The notes under the pieces were generated by a model. The model searched no databases. It had not been told where the DNA came from and was given only the letters and a program-made list of their open reading frames with translations. This document shows, piece after piece, positions 11,816 through 22,656 of a DNA stretch of 64,000 bases. The stretch's first letter is position 1. Each line of letters starts with the position of its first letter. Position numbers and translations under genes: made by a program. The DNA lies in contig RMBW01000074.1 of the NCBI GenBank assembly GCA_004009845.1, positions 1-64,000 of the forward strand. The letters run 5' to 3'. The DNA is from Davidsoniella eucalypti (Eukaryota; Ascomycota; Sordariomycetes; Microascales; Ceratocystidaceae).

Positions 11816-13463
11816 ATGTTGGGCTTCCTAAAGGTAAAGTCGATTTCTCAGTTTTTTCGTGCTTTTCTTTGTTTTTTGCTGGTTGGTCTCGTGACGTCAT
11901 GATGCCGGCCCTATGAATGAGACGTTCAACTAGCCGTATAAGGCCGTTAGTGCAATATCATGAGCAATGTTGCATAAGATGAGCTTCTAGATCGTGAAAA
12001 GATAGATGACTAACATGTTTCTTTGAAATATAGCGTCTAGCCACGGCGCTAGACCGTCCGTTGTTCCCATGGAAAAAGCTCGTTCTTAGCTTTTCCATCG
12101 GGCAGTTTGCTCTGGAAGGGTTCCTATCTTTACGCCAATACCGTATCCTTCAACGTACTAAACCCCCAAAGGTGTTGTCTCACGAAGTAACCCAAGAGGT
12201 TTACGACAAGAGTCAAGCCTACAGCCGTGCCAAGTCTACCTTTGGAATGATCAACAGTGTTTGGGGTCAGATCCAGAACATTGCCTTCATCCATTATGAC
12301 GTCCTACCTAAACTATGGGACTACTCTAGTCTGCTAGTTGCCGCCTTTGTCCCTGCTCGCTTTGCCGGCGAGATCGCCCAGTCTATCGTGTTCATCCTCA
12401 GTTTCATTGTGATCAATCAGGTTCTCAACCTCCCCAGTAGCATCTATAATACATTTGTTCTGGAGGAGAAGTTCGGATTCAACAAGCAAACGCCTAAGCT
12501 CTTCATTGTGGATTTCATCAAGACGAATGTTCTTACCGCTGTGCTCCTGCCTCCGATTTTGGCGGGCTTCCTTGCCATCATCCAGAAGACTGGTGATAAG
12601 TTCTTCTTCTACCTGTCACTGTTCACCGCTGGCCTGCAGATCTTCATGATTACTGTGTACCCAATCGTCATCTTGCCCATGTTCAACAAGCTGTCCCCTC
12701 TTGAGGAAGGCCCGCTCAAGATCGAAGTTGAGGCTCTGTCGAAAAATCTCAGTTTCCCGCTCCACGAACTCTTTGTCATTGACGGAAGCAAGCGTAGCTC
12801 TCATAGCAATGCCTACTTCTACGGTCTCCCCTGGAAGAAGCACATTGTCCTGTTTGATACCCTTTTGGAAAAGAGCACTACGCCTGAGGTGGTTGCTGTT
12901 CTGGCTCACGAGCTTGGTCATTTCAAGCTTGGTCACACCATGTCTAACGCCATTATCGGTCAGGTAAGTTAAAACAACAGGATGCCATCAATTAGTTGCA
13001 AACGATCGGCTTATTAACATATTGATAGGTTCACTTGTTCTTCATCTACACTCTATTCTCTGTCTTTGTTCGCAACACGTCACTGTTTAACGCCTTTGGA
13101 TTCTTCGCGGAAAAGCCCATCATCATCGGCTTCCTACTGTTCTCTGACCTCCTCGGACCTACTGATTCCGTGGTTAAGTTGTACATGAACATCATGAGCC
13201 GCAAGTTTGAATACCAGGCCGATGCCTTTGCCGCGGATCTTGGATACAGCAACGAGCTTGCTCGTTCTCTCATCAAGCTCCAGATCCAGAACCTTAGCGC
13301 CATGGAGGCCGATTGGATGTATTCAAGCTACCATTACTCACACCCTCTGCTATCTGAGCGTCTTAACGCTCTGAACTGGGAGCCGACGGAGAAGGTATCG
13401 GCTGATGAGAAGAAGGACGAGAAGCTTGACACAGCAGTTACTACTGGTCGTGATGAGCTATAA
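11816..13463 (+). CDS. STE24: CAAX prenyl protease 1 (zinc metalloprotease, M48A)
   Basis: Integral ER and inner nuclear membrane zinc protease that removes the AAX tripeptide from prenylated CAAX proteins and, in yeast, also trims the a-factor precursor. Exons are 11816-11833, 12034-12963 and 13029-13463, giving 460 aa (yeast 453). Exon 1 encodes only MLGFLK and is read into RLATALDRPLFPWKKL. The zinc site HELGH is at about residues 298-302, within VLAHELGHFKLGH. The third ligand region is EYQADAFAADLGY at about residues 376-388. Several hydrophobic segments span the protein, as in the family. Donors are GTAAAG and GTAAGT, and acceptors are ATAG. The C-terminus is Lys/Asp-rich rather than an obvious ER-retention signal. 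Confidence 0.95.
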
Positions 13464-13623
13464 AATTAGTCGCTTTATATTTCTTGAAGAAAGAAGCTAT
13501 ATATATATATATTTTTTTTTTCGATACGAACAATACCAAATTTTCGTCAAGCCTTGTTGTATCTACTTGATAATATTAATATAGTGAAATTCGATGGAAC
13601 AATTGATATTAAAGATGTATGTA

Positions 13624-13719
13624 TGGATACGACCCAGGCGCTTCGCGTGTTTGGTACTGACGCTGAGGTCGACGGTAGAATGCCCGGATCGTAACTGCAA
13701 TAAGGGCAACGCTGGGCCA
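13624..13719 (+). pseudogene. Broken duplicate fragment of the GH3 beta-glucosidase gene
   Basis: About 96 bp closely match the coding strand of the beta-glucosidase gene at 16188-16083, in the opposite orientation in the window. The first half is nearly identical: it starts at TGGATACGACCCAGGCG and continues through the segment encoding LRVFGTDAEV. The second half, matching CSDRNCNKGTLGQ, has small gaps and substitutions. It is too short and too broken to encode anything. It lies between STE24 and the bL34m gene, 1.1 kb beyond the 3' end of the intact gene. It is best explained as a relic of an inverted duplication. Confidence 0.75.
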
Positions 13720-13742
13720 TATAACTGTGTTGTGGTAATAGC

Positions 13743-13764
13743 TGTCTAACTGTAGACAGCTGCC
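13743..13764. repeat. Short perfect inverted repeat next to the beta-glucosidase relic
   Basis: The 8-bp arms AGCTGTCT and AGACAGCT are separated by 6 bp. The repeat lies about 20 bp past the end of the relic. Its function is unknown, and it may simply mark a rearrangement junction. Confidence 0.4.
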
Positions 13765-13935
13765 AGCGTGACTCGTTGAGCTGCTGACAACTGCCAGCTT
13801 AAAGTTGGCCCCACTTGAATTTTCGACCTCATCTCGTCGTCACCACTATCGTGATGGCCTCTATAAACAAGAGGGTTTGTCGTGTTTAATCCGAACCCAC
13901 CCCCGGACCTTACGCCAAAATCTACTTTAGATATC

Positions 13936-14435
13936 ATGATTCAACGGCAAATATTCTCTGCTGCGTTTGCGGCACTTGCCCGGCCTTGCGCTGTGGCTTC
14001 CCAGACCGCTTTACGCCAGCCCAGTACAACGTACGTTTTGCTATCTTGATGGATACTTAACATAGCTTTCACCATAGCTTCTTGTTGATATTGTTGTTAA
14101 CATCTCTTCTGTTTAATAGTCGTGCTTTCACCATTCTATCACCTCTTCGTCCCGGTCTTGCGATGCGCCGCACTCCCATGGCGGCCTTTACGCCTTCACC
14201 CACGACAACATCGACGACCGGCGCTGTTGCCGATTTAGTTCCGTCCGAAGCAGTTTCTGCCGGTCCTGCGCTAGGCATGACCCAAATCCGATTCGGTCCG
14301 CGCAACACTCTCAACAGCAATTCGCGGTTGAAGCGGAAGCGTCGGATTGGCTTTTTGGCTCGCAAACGGTCACAGACTGGCCGTAAGATCCTAGAGCGTA
14401 GATTGGCAAAGGGCCGGATGAGATTGACGAACTAG
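13936..14435 (+). CDS. mrpl34: Mitochondrial large-subunit ribosomal protein bL34m
   Basis: Component of the mitochondrial 54S ribosomal subunit. Exon 1 is 13936-14030 and exon 2 is 14120-14435, giving 136 aa. The intron has a GTACGT donor, a TTAAC branch site and an ATAG acceptor. The N-terminus (MIQRQIFSAAFAALARPC) is a typical mitochondrial presequence. A variable Thr/Ala/Pro-rich linker follows. The last 45 residues are the complete bL34 domain, including NTLNSNSRLKRKRRIGFLAR and SQTGRKILERRLAKGRMRL. The bacterial protein is only about 46 aa, so the domain fills the C-terminus exactly. It converges on the beta-glucosidase gene, with 371 bp between stops. Confidence 0.93.
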
Positions 14436-14806
14436 AACACAATTGTAAAGGGAAAGGATGGTTGGTGGAGGGAATTGGGGACAGAGATAAGGGGAGGCCT
14501 TTGGGAAATTTTGAAAGGCTACAGCTGACCTGTGTATCAGAACGAGTCTAGAGCGCCGTATAACAATAGACGTCTCTGCTAGTGTGCCATATCACATATA
14601 TAAACATATCTATCATTATTGACACACAAAGTAGTAGTTGGTTACATTATTGATGATATTACTATTAACTAAGAAATTAGGAATTCACATTACTAGCCAA
14701 ATATGTATATGAAGGCTTACGAGTCGTATACAGTTGTTACGGTATATACATTCCTCACTGACCGATCCAATCCATCCTCTTCGCTACTAAAAATGCATAA
14801 CTGTTA
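14436..14806. terminator. Shared 3' region of convergent bL34m and beta-glucosidase genes
   Basis: AT-rich 371-bp stretch between two convergent stop codons that presumably contains both polyadenylation sites. No gene is seen. Confidence 0.5.
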
Positions 14807-17800
14807 CTACACTGGGCTTGTCAATCCGCTCTCGCAGGTCAGCGTATCCGTGTAGCAGGCCACATGCAAGTTGTCACTAGCATCTCCCAGCCAAATCTTG
14901 AAGCGGCCATCCAGGCTAGGCACCACCCAGTCCTGGATTTCGACATCCCACACACTCATCGCCTTGCGGCTCAGCTGCAGTGTCACCGTCTGCGACCCGC
15001 TGGGGCTCAGCTCCGAAGTCTTCTCAAAGTCACGTAGCTGGATGATGGGCGTGTCGTAGACAATACCATCGGGGAACTGCAGATATGCCTGTACGGATGC
15101 GCGGCCTGAGTGCTTCGCGCCCGTGTTGGTCACCGTCACGTCGATGGTGTAGGCCACATCCCATAGCGCGGGGTTTCCGCCCTCGCCACCGCCAGACCGA
15201 GGACCGTCTGTCTGCGTGGTTGAGTAGCCATCTGGGTAGTCATAGGTCTTGGTGGCAGCGTCAGATACGGCGTCTTCGGCCTCGGACTCCTGCAGCCACG
15301 AGTAGATGTAGCGGAAGATCTTGTTGAATCCCTCGGGTGCCACAGCCTCCGATTTATCAGGGATCGGGCCGTCATAGTCCAGCACGGGGCCCTTGGCTGG
15401 GCGATCAGGAGGAACGAGGCTCAGGGCAGTAACAGACTTGATGGAGACATCTGAGTAGTTGAAGCTGGTGTAGCTCAGACCATGGCCAAAAGCAAAACGG
15501 GGCGTTACACTAGCTTTGTTCAGGTAGCGGTAGTCGATATATAGACCCTCAGTGTAGTTGTCTTGTGGTGTAGGATATTCGAAGCCAACAAGCTCAGACA
15601 AGGAACTGGGAAGGTCTGACTCAGCCTTGGTGATGCTGTACGGCAGGTGGCCGCTAGGTGATACGTTGCCGTATAGTACGTTAGTCAGCGAACGACCAGC
15701 TTCCTGGCCGGGCAGATGAGCGAACAAAACAGCCTTAACTGAGGGAAGGTCGATAAAGTCCTCAAGCACTAGAGGGCCTACGGTGTGTACGACAACGACA
15801 ACGTTGGAGTAGTGCGCGGCAGCTGCCTTGACTAGGGCGTTGCCACCGTGCCACGGGTCCAGACCAGATGCATCGCGATCGCCATGGTTGCCCTCGACAG
15901 TGTACGAGTTTTCACCCGAGTCAGATGACAGGAAAACAATAGCTACATCTTCGTCCGTGGCCGTAGGTACATTGCTGGGGAAAGAGTCTGTTTGGTAGTA
16001 CGTGATGTTGGAGGTACGGTTCTTCAGAGCGTCCATGGGCGAGTCTAGGTACGGATATTGCACAGTTCCTGAACCCCAGCCCTGGCCCAGCGTGCCCTTG
16101 TTGCAGTTGCGATCAGAGCAGGCATTCATGCCGTCGGGGTTGACCTCGGCGTCAGTACCAAACACGCGGAGCGCCTGGGTCGTATCCAGCGGCAAGAAGC
16201 TGCCGTTGTTCTTGAGCAGCGTGATAGCATCCTGGGCGACCTCGCGAGCCACCAGGTAGTGGTCGTCTTGGACGTTGACGTACTCGTTAACCAAGCCCTG
16301 AGGCGAGTTAGGCCATGCGCCCGCATACAAGTCACCGTACGCATCGAAAGTGTTGGTCGAGAAGCTAACGTGCGGGAAGTCCTCGTCTTGGCCAAACTTG
16401 TACCAGGCGGCGACGATACGTGTTGCCATGTCGTTGAGACGTGACACTGGCACAGATCCGTTGAGCACTGCCCGCGTCAGATCGTACATCCAGTAACTGT
16501 AGCCGAGCAGAGGAACTTGCGTATCACCTGGCATGTCCATGTCCAGACCTGCCAGTGCTGACGCGACACCCGACATGTGCGAGATCCAGTCAGACATAAC
16601 GAAGCCCTGGAAGCCGAGCTCGTCTTTGGCGATGCCGTTGATTAGGTGGGCGTTTTGGCTGCAAGCCGAGTTGTTGACCTGGAGGATAAGGGTTAGCTTA
16701 TGGACGGAAAGATGGGCCATGGATGCGAGTGTACTTACGCCATTGTAGGCCGTCATCATGGCGCCGACGCCTTCATGAATAGTTTCAGCGAAAGGCCACA
16801 GATAAAGCTCGTGGAGAGAGCGGTCATCTAGCATATCACATATTAGCAAGAGTCAAACCCTGATACTGGAGCCATGCCAACCACATACCGATGTTAGAAC
16901 TATAGCCGGCCATGATGGGATTGTACATTCTGTACATTTCCTGCTCGTTGCCGATGAAGTGCTTGATTGTAGCAATGACGCCCTGCTCCTGTACGCCCTT
17001 GACGGTCTCTCTACCGCCGTTGGCCTGTAACACCGGATCGGCGCCAAAACTCTCCCAGTTACGGCCGCCCTTGGGCTTCTTTCCCAGCGGACCAACGGCC
17101 GGGCCGAGGTAGATGTGTACACCCTTGCCGCGGAACTCTTTGCCCATAGCCACACCACGGCGATACATCAGGTCTTTATCCCATGTGGCGCCGGTGGTGA
17201 TGCCGGCCGGAAATACGGTCACATTGTCTGTCAGGCGTACACCGTTGGCTGCGTCGCCGAGACATAGCTGTGGAAAGCCGACTCGGGGCGCACTTCCGGT
17301 ATTTCCTACGCAACGGCTAAGAGAGTATGGGTTAGTACTACATTTCAGATACTAAGGAAGGTAGACGACAGGACCATAGAAGGGTCAGTGCGTTTTTTTT
17401 CTGGGGATGACAAGCTGAGAGAGAAGGGGAGATAGAGAACAAAGGCCGAGGTACTGATAGGCTAGCAGTCAAAACGCCCGTGCGCAGAAAAGCAAAAAGA
17501 GCAGCAAAGTACACTAAGTCTTGGTTTTGGGGGGAAACAAGGTCTTGTTGTCTCACTGCCTTTAACTTTCTGTGACGTTGGCAGCAGTTGTCGGACATTA
17601 TGCAGCATGCTTTCTTTTTGCTTCAAGGACGATGTTGGCGAACTTGAAGCAAAGAGCCAAAAATAAGAAAGAAAAAAAGAATAGCATGCTGTTGTATCAC
17701 TGCTTGTTGAGACTCTGGTAGCGCATGGCCTGGCCAGCAGTTGCTTTCTGGATTGCAACGCCTACATGATCATAGTATCGGCTTGACACTGTCACCTATA

Positions 17801-18296
17801 GCAGATAACAACTGCTATAACGCCGATCAATGGACACTTGCCAATCTCTGTGTGCGTTCCTCGTCCCTTGGTCTTTTGATGACTTGCTCAAGTCGTACTG
17901 TTCCAATCTTGTGCTGAGTGAATTCTTCACGTACCCTAGTGAAAAGAAGAAAGAGATAGACAAAGTTAGCAGATATTCATTATCAGGTGTTTGTCGTTTT
18001 GTCTTCTCTTTTCTTTTCAGATAATGACCGCACTGGGCATCACACTAGGCCGTCATCTCCTCCATAGGCAGCCCTAGCGCTTTCTCTGACACAAACATAG
18101 AGAAACAAACAAAACAACAGCTTTACGTACCCATGTATATTCCAGTTCCAGCGGTGATGTTGGTCTTCTCAGCTAAAGTCATGCTGTCGACAAGAACCTT
18201 GGCCTTTTCGTAGCTGGCCGCCCAGTCATCGACCCAACCGCCATATGGCGCCGGATAGTATGGGGCCGAGACATATTGGGATTGCGAGGCGCCCAT
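14807..18296 (-). CDS. Beta-glucosidase, glycoside hydrolase family 3
   Basis: Hydrolyses terminal beta-D-glucosyl residues, for example in cellobiose. Exons are 18296-18131, 17305-16889, 16827-16739 and 16678-14807, giving 847 aa, close to Aspergillus BglA-type enzymes (about 860 aa). Family landmarks in order are YPAPYGGWVDDWAASYEKA, the donor-site region GRNWESFGADP and IKHFIGNEQE, the catalytic Asp in GFVMSDW (about residue 254), and GWGSGTVQYPYLDSP. The C-terminal fibronectin-III-like domain includes GGEGGNPALWDVAY. Introns are 825, 61 and 60 nt; the 825-nt one is unusually long, but its junction restores IYMGNTGSAPRVGFP perfectly. An in-frame ATG at 18470 would add 58 residues with a hydrophobic LLYTWFLFLDFFF segment. 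A TATATATA directly before that ATG argues that transcription starts downstream of it. Secretion is therefore undecided. Confidence 0.92.
17306..18130 (-). other. 825-nt intron of the beta-glucosidase gene
   Basis: It is bounded by a GTACGT donor and a TAG acceptor, and is over ten times longer than the gene's other introns. Open frames inside it on both strands are short and unlike proteins. I see no extra exon or intron-borne gene. Confidence 0.75.
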
Positions 18297-18470
18297 AGTG
18301 AAAAAGAAATCGAGGAAGAGAAACCAGGTGTAGAGTAAGCCGGAGTAGCCACAGTCAAGTGTCCCAAGGCCAAGAGAGTCGAGTCCTGATGGGCTAGGAT
18401 AGGATGAGGAGCAAAGACGAGGAATAAGAAAGAAGCTGTAGGCAAAACGAATGTCGGGACCAGCAGGCAT

Positions 18471-18478
18471 TATATATA
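18471..18478 (-). promoter_or_regulatory. Candidate TATA box of the beta-glucosidase gene
   Basis: A TATATATA run sits immediately upstream of an in-frame ATG at 18470 and 175 bp upstream of the ATG at 18296. If it works as a TATA box, the mRNA would start downstream of 18470, supporting the shorter protein. Confidence 0.4.
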
Positions 18479-21362
18479 GAGCCTAGATGTCACTTCAATG
18501 TCATATCCTGTTCATCGCTAGGCCGCGTCTATTCCGGTTCGTGCGTCGTGCAGAAAGTCTTCTTCTCTCCTCCCTTTTCATATCCTCGCCTCGGCCCGTA
18601 TTTGGTCCGGTGCCTGGAATAATTGACGCCAGCGGAATATAGTAGCTTGATCTACTCCATTTCCTAGAAGGAGCAAGCACATTCATACAACTACGTAGTA
18701 AAGAAACGTCACGAATAGTACTCCAATAAACTTGAGAATTCAGCAATGATCATCACAGCGTTTCTGCCAACCCGGTAAAGAAGCCGAGAAAACAAACACA
18801 AGCTGTCGAAGGAAAATATACAAATACATGTGCACCAAAAAAAAACAAGAGCCCAAGCCAGACTAGGACATTCGTCCACTTAGCGTAACGTAGGGAGAAC
18901 ACCCGACTCTGCAGATCTCATTCTAGGCAAGGGTCTTTGTTCGTCTCCCTTTCCGCTAACGATAAGAAGAAGAAGAAGAAAAGAAGAAACCTATGTTTTT
19001 CTTCACAAGGTCCGATGGCCGTTCTGCAGAAACCCCAAATTCAATCCATACTTGTTTCTATAACTCGCGTTTGCGCGGCTACTACGACTCTATTCTTAGG
19101 GAACTGCTACTGTGACAAGAGACGATCCGGGCCTGCAATGAACTTGGCCAAACGCCCGAAATAGTGCAACCATACCTCTTGACTGATAATAGGGAGTAAA
19201 AGTAAAAGTCAAATGGTAAAAAATGATAGAAAACGACGCTGGTAAAGGCAAGGTCAAGTTCATGATGGCACTGGCTATTACCGCCAAGCTCGCTGGTTCT
19301 CGTATGAACATGCTAAGCAGATCATGTCCTTGATATATGTACCAGTAGCCCATCTTCATCAGGGACCGACTTAGCCCGGAGTCAAGTCTAAATCCTTGTT
19401 CCCAATCCACCGAACCACCAAATCCATAGCCGACATAGTGTCTTCGGCTGTCGCTGAAAAGGTCATGGGGACCGATTCCCACACGCCAAGCAAGGCAAAG
19501 GAAAGGGCGGCTAGTTAAATTACTTGTTGATTCTTAACAAGCAAGAAAGCACAATTTCTTGGTACTCTCTTCAGTTGAAAAAGGACAAGAAAAAAAAGGG
19601 AAAAGGGATGCTAGTCAGTCTACATCCTTATGGTCGGCATCCAGACCTTATAAAGTGATGAATATTGAAGATCACAAACTAAGTATGACTACAACTATAT
19701 ATGTACGTCTCTCACCCCAAAAAAAGAATAGATATTAAAAAAAAATTAAAGGGACCACACAGACTTTAAATCTTTAGGCCTCCAAACCACCCCAAGATAG
19801 TTCTATCTAATAAAAAAAATAAGGAAACAAAGAACAAAAGCACAGAAGTTCAAACTGACAGCTACCGATCCACTTTAACGTTGTGTTTGGTTCGACTCTA
19901 CGGTTAAAAAAAGCAGTGCCAACTTCGGTCAAGACCACCTTATAAGTTCTGTAATTACAAGACAGTAGAAGATATGAGAAAATTATACAAACAATGTATA
20001 CATGTATACTCTCGTATCGTAAGTTCTTTGGCCAAAGTAGAGCACAGCACAAGTTATTCCATTGGAGTACTTGTCTAATACGTATATCATTTTCCCCTTC
20101 TGGTCTCGGTCGATAATTCAAGGCATTGGTCACGGAACATAAAGAGATTTGTCAAAGGTCTATTTAATTTAACAATTACTGCGTTACCCTGAGATTCTCC
20201 GGCTAAATGCAAAAACGAACACTACTGTATGTACCTCAAAATAGCACAAGAAATATACCCTAAACAACCAACTCCATGCTCTACATGATGTGATCAGAGC
20301 ACAAGTCACACGAACTTTAAGCAAACATCGAAGGCGATGCGTGTGATAATTGTATTTAACCAGTCTCTTTTCTCAGAGCAAGACAATATATTGGTTATTT
20401 TGTGATCTATCATGCTTTATGGCATATTTCAATAGTGCATTGGTTTAAATCAATTAATTGACCTAAGGCAACGCAGTACTTTACTCCAATCAAAAGCCTG
20501 CTCATTTACAAACTATCACAAAATCCATGGTGGTTATACGAGAACCTTTAATTTCCATTAGTTACTCTTCTTTTCATTAATACAAATGAAAATTTAGAAT
20601 ATCGTCCACCAACAACAATATGTATATTTGTACATATAACTATAGATAGTATATATATATTTATCTGAACTTTGAATTCAATATTGAAGAACGTAGCGTA
20701 ATATCTACCATAGTGTACTTAGTTAATTGTAGCGGCCTTTTTTGAGGCAGAATAAATCTTCATCATACGATCTTTTTGCTTAACGAAATGCCTCTGATAT
20801 AAAAAGAGTACATGTAGCCAGTACGTCAAACCCTAATAATGAGCTACACTAAAAACCTGGCTAGCGCTTGGCCTCTGTCTGGTGTCTACCATTTTGTACA
20901 CTACTTCATGAATATGTTAGCTATGAATATAGACTCATAAGATAGACAACTTGGTGTATGGTAAATACATTCTCCTAACAACTCTACAAAAATATTTATT
21001 GATTGCGTATTTGATTCACAAATAGTTTCACATTCTACTCGGCTTCTACATAGACTTGGCCGCTAATTTATTATCAATAGACAAGCCATGAAATTGCTAC
21101 AACTCACATTCCATTTACCGAGACAAGAGACATACATACTAATAGATAGCCAATTCAAGGGATATACTGACGTTTCTTTAGATTGAAAATCTAAAAAAAA
21201 AAAAAAAAAACAGCGTCTTTGACCTACATAGATTTTAACATGTTAAGCTTATTTTTATAGCAAGGCAGTCAAAGTTAGTCATCAGAGTCTAATTAAACTT
21301 TTGTTCAATAATCACTGCCCAGCTTCTTACTAGTTAGACGTCATACCGGTCAGAGTTTTATA
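18479..21362. other. 2.9-kb AT-rich intergenic region
   Basis: The left part should be the beta-glucosidase promoter and includes a GAA-type purine run at about 18964-18990. From about 19600 the DNA becomes strongly AT-rich, with poly-A/T runs up to 18 bases near 21192. No gene is recognisable. The composition and the adjoining LINE fragment suggest a decayed transposon-rich block. Confidence 0.5.
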
Positions 21363-22142
21363 TTGATCCCCCTCTGTGTTATACCAGTCTCTTTCCCCTA
21401 TGAATCTCTTGATTTAGGAGCCCCCGGACACACGGGAATCGGCGGCAATGAGAGAGCCGATGTACTAGCAAAAGGCTCGGCCAAATGCACTCCGGAACAC
21501 TCCATGTCTATAACAGGAGCTTACAGGTGGTTCAGGGAACATAAACAGGCAAAGTTTAAAGAATGGTTCTACGAGCAGGCAACCATTAGAGACAACATGG
21601 AGAGGCGAGAAATGGGGTTTCCCTCTCCAGGTGAAGTGCCATACCTGGGGGACAAGAATCAATCAAGGACTCTCTGGCCATGGTGACTTTAAAGAATATC
21701 ATGAGAGGTTTGGCCACGCGAACGCCACAATGGAATGCCACAGGTGTGGCAAAGATGAAGACAGGACCCACATCTGGACTTGTCGCAAAAGGCTGAAACC
21801 TTGGGACAGAGTATTCACCAAAAAACTACTCATGACCATGAAAGGTAGAAGAAAAACACTAGCAAAAAAAGCACAAAAACAGGCACAGCCACTGCAGAGG
21901 GTCATGGAAATATATATATTTTTCCTTTTTTTTTTAATTTTTTTTATTAGTATCTATAATTTGGGGTTCTTTTCTTTTGGTTTTTGCTTTAAAAAAAAAG
22001 ACGTAGGTGTTGCTACTGTAAAAGGGATGGATGCCAATGAGCAGTCCCTGATACTCGGAACCTAAAAATTTGGTGCCAGAAAACACGGCCTCGCCCGGAG
22101 TCGTAAAGGAGCTCGTATAAGTAAAATCATCATCATCATCTT
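21363..22142 (+). mobile_element. 5'-truncated non-LTR retrotransposon (LINE, Tad/I-like) 3' end
   Basis: Only the end of the second ORF is left. The first part reads APGHTGIGGNERADVLAKGSA, the C-terminal signature of the RNase H domain of I/Tad-type LINEs. About 90 residues on, in another frame, comes WGTRINQGLSGHGDFKEYHERFGH and a zinc-knuckle-like CHRCGKDEDRTHIWTC, the usual tail of these polyproteins. The change of frame near 21630-21690 shows a frameshift, so the element is dead. The 3' end carries a short untranslated region and a tail of repeated ATC/TCA triplets (about 22124-22141), as expected for target-primed reverse transcription. Endonuclease and reverse transcriptase are missing. 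The exact left boundary is uncertain. Confidence 0.85.
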
Positions 22143-22656
22143 TATTTAGGATCACCTACTTCATAGTATCTTAATAATCAACTATTCTTAGTGTCTAGGG
22201 ATACTTTAAAGTGACACGTAAGGATATGTTTTTTTTTTCCTGTCTGACATGCTCTCTTGGAATTTTCAGTCTAACCTCATACACATGCTCTACGATTTAC
22301 CAAACATGAAAGATGACGATGTCGTGTCTTTAAGCATGATGTTGTAAATTAGTTCATGCGAATCAACTATAGAGGAGTGAAGGTCTGATAGTCATAACAT
22401 AAGAACAGTAAGATAAAACAGTAGGGTTATAACATATATAGTTAAATAGGGTTACTATAGAATGTTTCACAGGCTATCATTTTGTAAGTTCCGGAATAAA
22501 AAATGAGAGTGATATGGAGTGGAAATTGTATTAGAATAAAATCAAAACGTCTTATAGTCTTGACAAAGCAAATATCTATTTAATAGACTATAACAAGGTA
22601 GCAAATTAGAGAGTATACATTGTTTGTATAATTTTCTCATATATTTTCTACTGTCT
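22143..22656. other. AT-rich intergenic DNA
   Basis: About 500 bp between the LINE tail and the stop of the secreted-protein gene. It presumably holds the 3' UTR of that gene. Nothing else is seen. Confidence 0.5.

Noticed and set aside
21188..21210. 18-A run near the LINE as a possible poly-A tail of a second element
   Set aside because: There is no recognisable element sequence upstream of it on the plus strand, and similar runs are frequent in this AT-rich DNA.
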